Below, piece after piece: positions 12,256-25,297 of a DNA stretch of 64,000 nucleotides. Source of the DNA: Lomentospora prolificans (lineage: Eukaryota > Ascomycota > Sordariomycetes > Microascales > Microascaceae); assembly GCA_029532625.1 (NCBI GenBank), contig JARFXM010000003.1:3658001-3722000 (forward strand), in the 5' to 3' direction. Each line of letters starts with the position of its first letter. Within the stretch, counting starts at the first letter, position 1. The position numbers were made by a program, and so were the translations under genes. Under the pieces are notes generated by a model that saw nothing but the letters and a program-made list of their open reading frames with translations, did not search any database and had not been told where the DNA came from.

Positions 12256-13603
12256 CTTGCTTTTGGATTCTTTTGCAATTTACTTCAGCGTGATTGAAAC
12301 TATCACGGCCTTAGTTAAAGACCAACGGAAAGCATATGCAGCCGAGACAACCTTAAAGGGAATGGAAAAAAAAAAAGTAAAAGGAAAGAGGGAAGTCATC
12401 GGCTTCTTACTGCTCGATGACCCGTTACCATCAAAACCTATTCCCGTATAAACGTATACACGACCGAGTGCGTGACAGAATTCTAATGCTCCCCCTCGGC
12501 TGACGTAACCGTCAACGTAGGCCGGTGCCGGGCGGTACAGTTGCCCCAAGCGAAGCAACCCAAGGCATCAGTTGTAAACATGACGATTTTGATCAATCGT
12601 ATTAGTATCCATCCCATGGACCCTCCGGCGAGTCCTTCGATACAACATGTTTTACGACAGCAAGGCCCCGCTGCAAGGCGTGGAAGCCCTTCAAGACTTC
12701 ATCTTGTTATACAATACTTCAAGACTTCATCTTGTTATACAATAATCTTTTCATTCCGTCCTATCTCGTTCCCATCTCCACCCTCTCGCCTCTCCGCCTA
12801 CCTTCTGCCTCCCACCGGATGAAAACGGCCGCGTCTTTTTTTCTTTTTCCCTGGCAAAGGGTAAAAAAAAAAAGAAAAAGAAAAAAGAAACACCTTATAC
12901 CCCATCGAAACGGAAAGACCGAGATATAATGACATTATACCGGAACGAAAGGGTCTGGAAGATGATGATAAGAGCAGAGGTGATGTGAAAGCCAGAAAGA
13001 AAGGGCAAGAAGTGGATAACGGGCCGGAAACGATTCCAAATCCTCTGATCCTAGGTCAAGTCCCCAATGTCCCTGCGTCGCTATAGGTATTAGACAGTCA
13101 ACCGCTGTTATACCTGCTTCGTCGTGCCTCCTCTCCTGACAAAAAGGAAAAGAGAATTAAAAAAAAATCACCAAGGTGCGATTGCTCCAGACGCCAGAAG
13201 CAACTTGAGCACACCTGTTCAGACCTCCATCCGCCAGATAGCTCACCCAAGACCAATTTTTAGTCAGCACACTAATAACCGCCTGGCAACATTCCCCGGG
13301 GAACATTTGTGAATATTCATTTCTAAAAGGATAGGATGATGTGCTTTCGCTCGCCCCATATTTTGGAAACTAAACTTTTTGTCGTCGGAAACCAATCCCC
13401 AATAGGGCCCGCTCGGTATGAGCATAGCTATAGAACAACGCCAAGGGTGTAGTGTATCAACGGCAAAGCAATGCTCGGAGTGTGGAGAGAAGACCCAGAT
13501 TATAGCCATCGTGTTGGCCTCGGATTGAGAGAATTAGGCGCGGGTAGTGAGAGTAATGATGTAGGGTCTTCCGAGTTCAGCTTCGATGCCGCGGTTTGGT
13601 AGT
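12256..13603. other. intergenic region between UBP3 3' end and DUF952 gene
   Basis: Contains the DUF952 promoter and the UBP3 3' flank. It holds a perfect 28-bp tandem duplication (12689-12744) and A/G-rich runs at 12866-12890. I see no coding frame with family resemblance. Confidence 0.5.
12689..12744. repeat. perfect 28-bp tandem duplication
   Basis: Two identical 28-base units, 12689-12716 and 12717-12744, each beginning CTTCAAGACTTCATC and ending TACAATA. They show no mismatch, which suggests a recent duplication. It lies in non-coding sequence 430-490 nt upstream of the DUF952 start. Confidence 0.9.
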
Positions 13604-16570
13604 TTAAATACGCTGGTAGAAGAGAATATAGGCAACGGACTTGTCGTTGTTGCTGTCTTGCGCAGACTTGCTCTTGGAGCCCGACTTGCCGCCGCCATTG
13701 ACGACGCTGCTCCATCGTTTATTCCCGCCATTCGCCCCCGAAGGAACCTGCTTCCACCCTTCTTCGTCGCCAGTATCCTCGTCATTCATACCGCCAAACC
13801 GATTACCAGGGCCACCGTTGGCATTGCCGTCCCGGCGAATCTCCTTGCCCATTTCATCCTCGGTTCCGCCCCGAGCGACGTCCTCTGCGCGGATAGGCTC
13901 GATCTTCGTGTCGTCGATTCGGATCCATTGCGAACCGTCCTGCCGGCGCACGTCAACCGTATAATGACCGACGCTTGCATTCTTGCCGTGATGGTAAACC
14001 ACCGCGAAAAGCCTGTACCGGGGCATCTTATTCCCGAGACTAGTTACCTTCTGCCTCGACAGAACTTCACGAGGGATGTCTAGTTCAAGGGGATAGCCGA
14101 TTCCCTTGGCAATCTTTAGAGTGCCGCCTGCAGCGTCGAACTGAAACCGTTTGAGGTGAAGAATCAGGACGGGAGGGAGCTCATCGATGAGAACTTGCTT
14201 GTATGCCTCGACGTTTTTGCCTCGAAGGGAATTGAAATCGCCATGCAACTTCTCTTGGGATGTAAGGCCCTTGAGCGCGTCGGTAATATTGCGCACGTTT
14301 GGCGAGCCAATATCGAGTTGCAGAGGCTGATATGGCTCTGTGGTAATGGAAGGCTTCAACCCCGGGACGCGCAATTCAGACCGCAGGAGTCCGCCAAAAA
14401 TCTTGCTGATAGGCGAGGATGAGGTCGAGCCCGAAGAACGGGTGATTACCGATTTTTGGCGAGGTCCAACCTCGAGCCAGACCGCGCCGTCCTGATCATT
14501 AGCCGAGTCTCCGCTTGTGCTGGGAGCTTTGGCTGGTGTGCCGACGCCCATAACTTTAGAGCATTCATCATCTAGGGCTTGTAGGAGCCAGCCGAGGAAT
14601 TCCTCTGCGTCTTGCTGATGACCTTGCTATAAAGGAGAGTAGGTGGTTAATTGTGGAAATCTCATGGAATCAAGCGTGGGATCTGATCTTACCTCAAGCG
14701 TAGCAAACCATTTCGACCTTTTCATCTCGTCATACAAAAAATTAGGGGTTAACGGATCTCCATAGGTCCTGTCCTTGCCCTTAATAGCTTCTTGGAGCTG
14801 ATCCACAGAAGTAGAAGCAATTACACGGAATTCTCGCATAAATACAATCCTATATCAACTGGATTAGCAACCCGGCTAAGGGGATCAATGCCAGAGAAGT
14901 GGATGGACCTTACATTGCATCTATCAAAGGAGTTTCGCTCTTGAAACTATGGACAGCCTTTTTGCTGACATGGTCAAGGAAATCGTAAAAGGGAGTGCAG
15001 AAAAGAAGAACTTGCAAAACCTAAACAACTCCGTTAACATTGGCAGCCTCAAGCCATGATCTAGTTTTGACTTACGGAATTCATATAACACATGTTTCCC
15101 CCATTTGTCAAGCCCCGTGGTTCAATTTGTGTAATGGTGGAAGTGGCTCCTACACGATAAGCACGGAGTGCCTCAGCTAGAGGCTCAGAACCAGCTCTTG
15201 AGAGCCCTCCGAGCCCGCCGTTATGCAACGTGGCCGCCGACGCCGTAGCACCCACCGCAACGGCGGAAGACGCAGTAGACGCGGCGGCTCCAGCTGCCCG
15301 CCCAGCCGATATAGGGTTAGAAAGGAGACTAGCCCACGATTTCGGCTTTTGTGCAGCAGGAGCGGGAGCAGGAACAGAGCGTGCAGACTCCTCTTTGGCC
15401 TCCTCCGGGTGGCCATTGGCAACATCAACCCCAACTTTGGGCGCCTGGGACTGCCCCTCATCACCCGTTTCACTCGGGGGAACCTTTGACTCCTTGGATC
15501 CGGACTTGGGCACTGCGGGAACCACTGGGACGGCCGGAGCAGTCGGTCGAGAAATCGGTTTTGTAGCTGGGGAGGAAGACGAGGGCGCTAACCGGGTAGA
15601 AGTAGGCGTGGAAGGAATCGTTGTATCTGCGTCGGAGGGATGGTCCTGGGAAATAACGGGCTCCGGCTTTATCGCAGCGGTGCCCGCTACCACGTCCACC
15701 TCGGCGGTCTTGTGCTCTTCAGGTTTGGAAACGGGTTCGGCAGCGGCGACCCTCGCGGCCTCACTTGCAGCACCTTCATGCTGTTCTACGGGAAGCTCAA
15801 CACTATTTCCGCCAGCGAGAGGTTGCATCTGTTTTCTCCTAGACTTCTTCAATGTTCTCTTGGGGAAGGGTTCCTCTGGCCTACTGAGCCAAGGGATCTG
15901 CACAAGAGAAAAAACAACGATTAGTATCAAAGAATCCAATAGTCGCTAGCATACCGACGTCAAAGTTACTTACTGGGGCGCGGAAGGGCGGTCTCTCTGC
16001 TGCAATAGGAGCTGGAGACTCGGGCTGGGTGGCAGGCGGTGGAGGTTTGACCGTCTCAGCAACCTGAGGCGAGGGGGTCACACGCGCCGGAGGCACATGT
16101 GGGGAATGGGTAGATGAAGGAGTATGAGGCGGAATCGGAGCCGGGACAGGGGGAGGCTGATATGGCGTTGAGAGCACAGGAGAATTTTGGGATTGCCTGG
16201 CAGAGTAGTTTTGCTGGACACCAACGCCCATCATGGGCACGTACTGATGCATCGGGGGAGGGGAGCGACCATATGGAGCCTGGTATGGCATGTATGCAGG
16301 CGATTGCATGGCGCCATTTTGATATTGTGGATGCGGATGCATGTGAGGATAGTACTGGGCTGGGTAGGGAGGGATGTAGTTGGCGAAGTGATGCATCGGT
16401 TGGTGATATTGATGGGCGTAGTGGTGCGGCCCACGCCTCCCGCGACCACCCCCGCCGCCGCCGCCGCCGCCGCCGTGGGATGGACCTGTGGGCATATCGC
16501 CGCTCGAAGTAACTGAAGGTCCACCTGCTCCCTGCATGGCCGGCCCAGCCGGCAGATGACGGTTATTCAT
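13604..16570 (-). CDS. UBP3: ubiquitin carboxyl-terminal hydrolase, Ubp3/USP10 type
   Basis: A cysteine deubiquitinase of the USP/UCH family; in yeast Ubp3 works with Bre5 in vesicle traffic, ribophagy and stress responses. Five exons (16570-15974, 15897-15076, 15020-14914, 14849-14693, 14626-13604) give 901 residues. Residues 1-200 are Pro/Gln/His/Tyr-rich with a poly-Gly run and an RGRR patch. Residues 200-455 are low-complexity Ala/Pro/Ser linker. The catalytic domain starts at the Cys box GLTNGGNMCYMNS (nucleophile Cys469), continues through GHQQDAEEFLGWLL and the LILHLKRF strand, and has the His box GHYTVDV (His782) with the following RIDD (Asp799/800). All catalytic elements are intact. 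The Cys box is cut by an intron directly after MNS. The protein ends in YILFYQRI, a normal USP end. Orthology to Ubp3 rather than another USP rests on the S.EPYQPLQLDI region and overall layout. Confidence 0.93.
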
Positions 16571-17524
16571 CCTGCCGGCTTGGGAGATTTGTTATGAGAG
16601 TGCCGGTCCACCGCTTGGACTGGCACTTTCAACAATTCACAAATCCCCGGGTACTTGGCTAGTCCACTGAGTCGATTCCGGCGCTCGAGAGAAGGCGTGC
16701 GAGTTGACGGTCGATGGTTTGCGCGGAGTGTGATCAAGGCTCGAGGCTCCGATCGCGAATCGCGTGGTTTGAGGCGATGGCGGCTCTAGCGTTTGTCGCC
16801 GGGATTATATGGAAATTGAGATGCAGATGGAGAGGAATTACAAGGCGAAATGCGATGAAAGGTGGAATGAAGGAATGAAAGAAGCGTTAAATGGGGGAAC
16901 TGACAAAGAATACGTCGCGTTACGAATGGAAATGGCGCGCTGAGATGATACCGAGATGGGGATGCCTTCGCTCTCGAGGACATTTCTGCGCCTTGGAGAA
17001 ATGCAAAATTTAAGCCGGGCTTTGTTTCGCGGGAACAAGGGAGCTTGGCACCTGGAAAGTCTGGCATGACTAATGAGAAACATCCCATCCCATGCCAACG
17101 TGAGGCCCAAGCTTGGATATACATGTACATCTCTGGAGTAGACTGTTGCATCAATGACAAGGGAGCTGGGGCCCTATCCTCGTGCCGGACTTAAGAGTCA
17201 CGTGAGGTAAGGTTCTCCGATGCTAAAATTTACTCTTTGTGACAGTGAATCTTGTCTCGCCTCAAAGCTCATGGAGGGGTGGAGACTGGGTGAAGGCGCT
17301 AATCCCCTAACAGTTGCGAGTTGACTATGATTACGACTTGGATGGAGGAATCCATTCATATCCATGGGGTGTATTTCATTGAACTACCGACGCTCTCTCC
17401 TCTAATGTAGCACTATGGGCGGGACGCCCCGAAGATGCTAATAATGGTCTTGCTAACTCTGTATTGTATGTGCCCTTGATGCTAAAACGCCTAGAATGCG
17501 GATAATCTTCTCACTGCCGAGTTC
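16571..17524. promoter_or_regulatory. UBP3 upstream region / SAE2 3' flank
   Basis: 954 nt between two minus-strand genes. It should hold the UBP3 promoter and the SAE2 terminator. Two overlapping minus-strand frames (16786-17160 and 16838-17110) show no family resemblance and are probably chance. No binding site is assigned. Confidence 0.45.
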
Positions 17525-19750
17525 TTACTCGTCCCGGAACACCCACCGGCCTCCTGGTCGCATGGCCTCGCGGTGTCTTTCTTGGATCATTTCTTTCTCC
17601 CGCCGTATGGCCTGCGCTCTATCCTCTTCCAACTCCTGCGTATCTGGGAAGTCTGTCCTCCAGAAGCCGGGGGGGGATTTCATCCTACTGAAACGGTGCC
17701 GGTGTTTCCCGATCCTATTAGCAAGCTCCTTCGTCTTAGCTACGAGCCAGAGCTCGTCTCGCTCCTCTTTCGTCATGCTGAAGAGGCGGTAGCTTTCGTC
17801 ACCCAGATAATCTTCGAGAAGTCTTTTGTCCTCCTCAAGTTGCTCTGCGGTCCGCCGTCCATTTCCACGCTCGGCAAGCGCCATGGAGCGGAAAGCCTTA
17901 CCGCAACAGTCCATATCTATACATCCAGGAATACACGCGCGCTCCTCTTTACTCCTAACGACTTCACTATACGCATAATCGTAACCACCGTTGGAACGAG
18001 GGTTAATCTTGAAATCGTCGAGCTTCAAAGCTGAGATCGGCCGTGAGCGCATACGAGGTTCTGCCGAGGGGTTAATAGTGCTGTTCGGTTTACCATATGC
18101 ATTCGATGTAACACTGGTAGTGCTCCTTCGTGATGTTTGCTTCGGTACGGATCTTGGCCCATCGGCGTTGATTTTATCGAATGGCAGCTCTCTTGGTTGG
18201 GGGGTCTGGAGCCACACTGATGTAGCACTTGGCCGAGAATCCACAGCTAGCCGAGGTTCAAGATGTGATCGAGGTGTTTCTGGTTTTCGAAATGAGGGCT
18301 TAATGATGGGAGATTCCGCCGGTTTCGATGTGCCGCTCAAGAGGCTCGTTAACCGGCTGGAATTAGGCTCCGTCCTTTGCTGGAGGACTCGGCCGCGAGG
18401 TGACAACTCATAGCTAACTCCATCCTCTGCGAGCGCACCTACAGCATGAGCGAGTCCCTCCTTAGACTGACCTTGGACCCGCGATGCCTGTACATTAGGG
18501 CTAAGAGGTTGTAAGGCCCGGGAAAATTGGTTAGTTTTATCGACAGCTTGATGGCTGCCAAAGCAATCTTCTGGGCGGGCTTGCGGCGCTGGGCACGGAG
18601 TCTGCCTTGCTAAATGGTTATCTCGCCTTGTGGCTTTTCGAGGCGTATCAAACCTGGCGCTAGGCTCATCAAGGTCTACACTTGTGGCTGGACTGAAGTC
18701 GCATACCTCTGCGGTAACCATGGGATCAAATTGTGAAGTTTCTTCCTGCTTCACTTGCAAAATGCGAGGCTCGGCAGCTTCAGGTTCGTCCCTTTTCCTT
18801 TTCTTGACAACTCTCTCCGATACAACCATTGGCGCGTCAGATGACGGCTCTTGCTTGATCCGTAGGCCGATTTCTGGGCCACTTTCTCGAGGCAACTCGG
18901 GGAGCGTCGAATTTGGGTGGTCCCCGGCCTCGTCCGTTGTGTCACATACGGTAGAGCAGTCATTCCCACTAGTCGCACGACGTAAAGACGTCTTCGGGAC
19001 GTCATTTTGGGCGTTCCGGTCGGCAACTGGGGATAAAGCCGGTTCGGAGGAAGAACGGCTAAGGAGCGGCGTGGATAGGGGTGTGCTAACAGGTCCTTGC
19101 GCGGGCCTGTTCGCTCCTGCCGAAGCGTTGGGCTTCTGTCTATCAGCTTCACCGAGGCGCGACTCCAGGGACTGTATTTTCTTTTGGAGGCGCTCGGCGA
19201 ATTGTTTCCATCTATCACGTTCCTCCTTTCTCTTCACCAACATTTCAATCGCGGTTTTCAGTTCAGAGTGTAGCCGGCTGTACTTTGCAGCGTTTTTGGC
19301 AGCTTCCAGTTTCCAGTCAACATTTCTATCGGACTCTTGAGCGCTGTGCACGTCGTCGGAGCCGCCGGGTTGGGGTGTGTGCGGCAATACAAGGCGGTGA
19401 TGACTCTGCAGGGACATTGATCTCTCCGATTCTTGGTTAGAGGTCGATAGTTTAACAATTTGAGGCGTTCCGGAAACGAGGCTATCGCGCGGAAGTTGTT
19501 GAAGGCGCATTCTAAGTTCTCGATTCTCTCGTTCAAGCCGATCGGTCTCGGTAACCCGGGATTTGAGCAGTTCGAGCTCCTGTCTTTCCTGGGCAAGCTC
19601 TTTGTCACGACAAGAAAATCAGTCTCTCCCTCAATGTCCTCCTAGAACTCCATGGACACCCTTACCAGCTTTTAGATCATCTTCGATCTTATCACAGACT
19701 TCAGCCAATGCCTCGAAGATGGCACGACGCCCCTGCGTAAAACTCGTCAT
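17525..19750 (-). CDS. SAE2: DNA end-resection factor, Sae2/CtIP (Ctp1) family
   Basis: Cofactor that stimulates the Mre11-Rad50-Nbs1/Xrs2 nuclease to start resection of DNA double-strand breaks. Two exons, 19750-19666 and 19599-17525, give 719 residues; the join restores ...DDLKAELAQERQELELLKSR. The N-terminal ~60 residues and a second stretch around 110-175 (AAKNAAKYSRLHSELKTAIEML) look like coiled coil, the tetramerisation part of the family. The middle is disordered, Ser/Pro-rich and basic. The C terminus carries the conserved part: a cysteine cluster C584/C588/C593/C594 (CIPGCIDMDCC), then KHRHRF (660-665) and SPPGFWRTDFPDTQ (670-683), the family's signature for DNA and MRN contact. It is larger than yeast Sae2, as usual for filamentous fungi. 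The 66-nt first intron is inferred from frame and consensus. Confidence 0.9.
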
Positions 19751-21161
19751 GATGAGGGCGACCCGCTATACTGACGCATGATTCAAGTTACGCAAGGCCA
19801 AAGATAAACATGTATATATAGCACGCCTGGAATCGGCACTTAATGAAAGAATGCCCAGTAAAGTGGGTAATTTCGATTTTGAGAGTCAAAAGTGATCAGA
19901 GAGAACGCGTCAATTCACAGAAACCCAGCAGGGCGCGTCCGCGGTTATGGTGGACGCCACATCACATGACACTGACGGCTTCAGGCAATTAAGCACTTGG
20001 CCATCAAATCGATTCCAACTAACAATTTCGGTCTTGCTCCGTGAGGAGCTGCTCCGACGGCCACACGCATCAGACTCTCGCAATTGAAGCTTCCTAAATA
20101 ATGCCTAGGTTCGTCTATAATACTCCAGTAGAGCGTTCGCTACAGAGAAGACCGATTTTACAGCCGAAGCCACGGCTCACCACCTGACAAGAGCTGTGGC
20201 GTTCTCGCAATATCATCCGGATCTAACCCGAAAACAAGGCGATGTGAAATCAGGGTAAGCCGACACGGAACAAGGAAGGTAATCAACCAGTGCCAAGCCC
20301 GAATCGAATCACAAGGTAGAAGAAACAGCAGAGTTCCCAAACCAGATGGGCGCCGATCTCACCGCAGGGTTTTCCCAGCCGCCACTATGGTTGGACATTA
20401 TTAACCGTACTGTCCCGTGATTGCCAGGCCAGGAGTTATCATACAGTCCTTATGTATGGAAGGCTAGTATATGTCTGTCCATCGCGGGATCACTCCACCA
20501 CTCGTTCCGCACGGGAATGCCGGTTCCGATGCTGACAGCGTTGCTCTGCTAACTTGGCCCCGAATGGCTTCTCATTTCTTCGAATGCCACGCAAAATTTT
20601 ACCCTCGTCCTAGATGAGGTTTGATTGTGTTTGATATTTCGATGATCTAGACATCCTAAACCCCCCGTATCGGTTCCAATCGCGGCCCATCGAGCCGATC
20701 CCACCACGGCATGGGAAATCAATGGCTCCTTGCTGCCACGCCACGAGATGCCAAAATTTCCGGTCAACAATTCTCATCGGCCATCTGGTCATGTGGGACA
20801 GCTCGAGAAAAAAGAGAAACGGTGTCTTTCCTCGAATTTTCCAACTATTGTCGTCCTTGATTGCTCATCGCATCGGCAGGCTCTAGTAGAAGCCGCCTAA
20901 CCCCAAGTGCCTCGTTCCAATGGCAATCTAGATGGTTTCAGAGACTAGCCCTCACTTTTGCCAGCCGGCCCCTAATGATACTCTAATTCATCGACGACAC
21001 CGGGAATTATTAGGCAAGATGAGCTCCTTGTAAGACAGGGATCGAGGACAAAGGCTTGGGGAATTGGCACTAGGGTCCCGGGTTTCCCCACTAACTGCTA
21101 AGAACCCCAGGTCACCAAACCCCACGCCCTAGGCTGGTGCGGCATCTCGGGCAATCAAACA

Positions 21162-21213
21162 GTCTATGTTAGTACAATAGGTCTATAGTACAATAGCTCT
21201 ATAGTACAATAGA
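21162..21213. repeat. three-copy ~16-bp tandem repeat
   Basis: Three near-identical units of the form TCTATAGTACAATAG; the first copy reads TCTATGTTAGTACAATAG and so carries a small insertion. Non-coding. Confidence 0.8.
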
Positions 21214-24083
21214 CCCAACCTCGAAGAGATGCCCTGGGTGATTCGACAATATTGGCGGGAAGGGCGAATAAATCAATCTTAGAAAACAAACCCGATTCGA
21301 TCGTCACAAGGGGCTAAACTTCACTTCCCCGAAATAAATGGGCGAACGAAACACGATTGTCTATTGACAGCTTTCATTAAACGCCGGAGCTGGGCTGGTC
21401 ATCACAGGTATGTATGTACCAAGTTCGGCTTGGCCGTTTGCAGGATACGTTTGAAATCGAGAAAAGGTGCAAACTGGGATCGAGAAAAGAAAATTCTCCG
21501 CCTCGGGCCTCATAATATACCAACCGACAGTCCAATTGGATGCACTCTGCCGCGATAAAATTAATTCCCGCAGCTACTAACACGTCCCCAAGCCCGGCAG
21601 CCCTTCACCTCACGGCCATTTTCGGAAGGTTTATGAGGCTCGCTGGCTCTCTAACGTCCGTCTAGCGTCCCAACGAAGCACCAGGTCGGCTCCTGAATGT
21701 TTGCACCGAAACAGCATGGTAGGCTCGTCCAGCCACTTTTCACACATCTCTGACAAGTCTTAAAAGTGCGCCCCAGCATCACTATTATTAGATTCTCAAC
21801 TGGGACGACTTGTGCCTTGTATTTCATGAAGGCGAGTTATCTTCTGGTGGAGTAGCATGTTCATCCGATGCTGTCTCATGCACTGATCGCCTTACAGGGA
21901 ACCATTGAAGCGGCTAAAGGGAACAGGAGCCGTCATCTACCGTACAGCTCAGTGCCATTATCGTCAAGAGGACCCAGGAAATTTAGGCCGCAGTTATGCC
22001 ATTCCTGGTGATTTTCATCTGATGTCGGCTTCCCAGTCGAGGGTGTCCGATCTACGTCTAGAAGGGCTGTGGAAACTGCCAGGAGCGGCCGATCAGAACG
22101 GGTTCCTCCGGCCGGCTGGCACGCGATAACCACACAGGAGTATCTGAACCCGCAGCCCAGTCTCCTCCGTTTTATTCAAATATCGGACGAAATTTGATTA
22201 GCAATGTTAGGGGCCGGTGAGACCTATCTTGGAGTGTCAGAGGCAGCGACCTTCCAAGCCATCAAGTAAAGAACAGCGCAGGCTACCCATGGGTAGATCC
22301 TCCTCCTATCTAATAATGGAAGGACCCTGGAACACGTTTCTCCCCATTCCCATACCTTGTGGGCTACGTGTAAGGTCGGCGAACGCCGCAGGATCGGAAC
22401 CATCGTAACACAAGATTCTAGCCGGAAACGAACCACCTGTTATTTCTACCCATCGCGAAGAATGCCCTCATGAGGCGCAAAGCTTCGTAAAAAGAGCCGT
22501 GATTGATGAGAGTATTTCGGAAGGATACCATGGCTCAACTCGTCCCGTTTTGATACGAGAGGCACTGAGGTTCGGACCGCTTCCCGAATATGACATGGGG
22601 CGATGTGGTTAATCTTGCTCTACTTCATCTCACGGTAGTAGTACTGTACGAGAGGAGAAGAGTAGCGAGAGGTCGGCAGACTTAGGTCTGCTCCAGAGAT
22701 TGAACCGACAGATAATTCGGTTTTGGATGTGTATGGGATTACCTTTTATTTTGCAAAACTAGCATCAGTTGCGGACCTGTCAAGCCGGTGCGCCGCGCTG
22801 CATCTGTCCGTTCGCGTCGTCCACATCATCATTCACTATGCTATATGAACGACTGGTATTCGTTTGGCAGCCCTTCGACCTCATCGCTACTACAGAAAAA
22901 TGCGGCAGTAGATCTGCATCCGTTTGCTTAATTGTGACAAATATGAAGCCGCAGGAAAGTGGTGTTGTGGCCAATTTTCTTTTTCTTTTCTTTCCATTTT
23001 CCCCATTGGAAGATGTGCAGGCGTCTGTACCACCCCAAGCAAGGGTTGTTATCGGAATGAAGAATTTCCTTGCCCTCCTCAACTCCGTATTAATTACATG
23101 GATATCAAGACCTCTTGTGATCCCCACTCCTACACGCCCCTTTTGTTTCCAAGACTCGGTCGGCTCTCGGAACCCACAGCAAAAGGGTCGAGCCTCATAT
23201 CATTGCTTGTTACACATCAAGCCCCTTTGCACGAATTCTCGTCGGAAAGCAGGCGATGTTGGAATGGCGCTGTGTACTCCACTGTTTAATCCTCATGGAA
23301 CACGGAGCACGACAGATTGAACAGCTGAAGCAGCCAGCAGTGTTGTTTAGGGGCCCGGGCTTCTTTGAATCGGGTTCACGATTTCATAATTAGGATGATG
23401 GAACCTTTCAATAATAGAAGAGATCCACGCGCTCAGGGCATACGGGTAAGGAAAGACACTGCCGGCCAGGGGCATCCACCATTTACACAAACACACTCAC
23501 ATATGTACACCACACACGTGTGCATCCCGGAGTTCCACACGTCAGGGTGATATTGATCCCTCTGATACCATTCCAGATGCAAGGCACCTGCGGACGAGCC
23601 GATGATTTTCGCACCTGTAAGCGAACATACGTGGTCGGCATCGGCGAAATTTAGCAGGAATTCGGTTCACTTCTCCCGGTCACATAGGTAGCTGATCTAT
23701 AGCTGTCATCGATACAAGGAGACAATGTAATCAGTCTTAGGAAGATATAAATCATCCGTCATACCAGTCACTTGACGCCATCTGAGCCGTAACCCCAAGC
23801 TAGATAACGGTTTTTCTACCTCATTCAGCAATCGCACTCATCCCAATGTAAGTTCGCCTCACAGTCCCAACACCAGCAAACCATTGAAGAAGGCAGCCTT
23901 CATCATTTCCCACAGACCAGTAACCGTCACGAACAGCGTCTTACATCCGCCTTCCTCCTACCCCCTTGGCTGTTTTGTGAGTCGATGTATTGCCCTATCT
24001 GACTCGTCCACGAAAAACTCCCTATTTCCCGAGGTAAGCGATTAGTTCTGAACCTAGCCGTACTCCTATCACGACGCCTCTCT

Positions 24084-24085
<2 letters not shown>

Positions 24086-24120
<35 letters not shown>
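24086..24120. repeat. (TA)n microsatellite
   Basis: About 35 bases of uninterrupted TA dinucleotide between TCTTG and TTGGCCGG, roughly 1.2 kb upstream of the zinc-knuckle gene start. Confidence 0.95.
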
Positions 24121-24123
<3 letters not shown>

Positions 24124-25297
24124 GCCGGTGCTCCTTCCCCAGATAAGGATGCATGTCAAGGTGCAGCTTCTACAACGGACCACGCAGTCGGAGCCTGGGG
24201 TGTTTGTGGGTGTCGATGCGTGTTGCTCCTGCCTCCTACCTCCTGCCTCATGTCTCCTGCCTGTTCTTTCTTCCTGCTTTCCGCATTCCTTCATCCCGCA
24301 TCATTCCCACCCCTTCTACCTTCCCAGAATTGGGCCACCGTCATCTTCCCAAACGGCCCTCCAACCTCCCCTCTACATGCTTTTTCCGACTCAAACCACC
24401 GATTTTTCGAATATTTTCCCCTACAGTTAGTTGGTGGGACGAAAATACCCTTATCCGCCCTCGCAACCACATTGCCTGCATTTGGTACAAGAGACGACTC
24501 GGTCCCCTCCTCATCCCGCATTGGAGCCTCCTCCCTGTACCCTAAATCCCCATTAGATTGATATCAAGCATCCCACCATTACCGCCTTTTCCTCCCCTCA
24601 CGCTTGTCATCCAATCACGGCGAAGCTGAAAAGGTTAGTGGGCAAACCAAGCAATCAGTCTGTTGCAAAACCAGCCTCATGACTTGGCCGACTACAGGCT
24701 GGCGGAGGCGTTGAGTCGGGGAAGGGTGCTGGCACAGGTGTCGCTCAATGACATTTCCTTCCCCGATCCATGGATACCTTGTTTTTTTCTCTGTGCTCAC
24801 AATAATACCGCTTCCCTGTTAATAGTACAACACTACCATTCTAACTGGTTGAGGTTTTCCACGTCCTAGCACGTTAGGAGAGCTCAGCTTGGGTCCAATT
24901 GTCAGGGCTAACTATTACTTGAATTTCAGCAGATTTTTTCTACTACAGAATTCTTTCCCCGAGCACACAAGTCAGTGCGATACGCCTCTCGATAATAGCA
25001 AGCCTACGGGTAGTGTATGTCTCAAGCCACAAACCCTCCCTACTCCTTCTGCTGGAAAGTCGTGCATGCCACAGGACAATATCACCCGCACTTCAGCCCT
25101 CTGAATTGAGAAGTGAACACGGCGCTCCTTCCTGTGGCCCCACCCTCCCAAGATTGGCGAGAGCACCTCTACCACACCAACCCTCTCTTCGGTGGCCCCA
25201 GCAGAACAGAGATTTTTTTTTCTCAAACATAAATTCATAAATTCTACAGGAAAACGCCTTTCCAACAACAACACAAAAGACCACAAATTCTACAAAA

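Larger units (their letters stand above)
19751..25297. other. 5.5-kb gene-poor divergent intergenic region
   Basis: This separates SAE2 (-) from the zinc-knuckle gene (+), so promoters lie at both ends. The longest frames (22769-23320 opening on TTG, 24121-24561, 24153-24545) overlap in different phases and have no family resemblance. It contains a short tandem repeat at 21162-21213 and a (TA)n microsatellite at 24086-24120. Pyrimidine-rich sequence at 24200-24600 may belong to the promoter or 5' leader of the zinc-knuckle gene. I could not recognise an RNA gene here, although an unmodelled non-coding RNA is possible. Confidence 0.5.

Noticed and set aside
22524..22590. tRNA-like A-box (TGGCTCAACTCG) and B-box (GGTTCGGACC) words
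   Set aside because: No acceptor stem can be formed around them and the B box deviates at a fixed position, so no tRNA gene is called.
22640..22725. Short resemblance to the 3' part of large-subunit rRNA (TACGAGAGG and a GATAATTCGG-like word)
   Set aside because: Only two short words match and the sequence between them does not; too weak to call an rRNA fragment.
22769..23320. 183-codon plus-strand frame
   Set aside because: Opens on TTG, overlaps other frames of similar length and has no recognisable domain.
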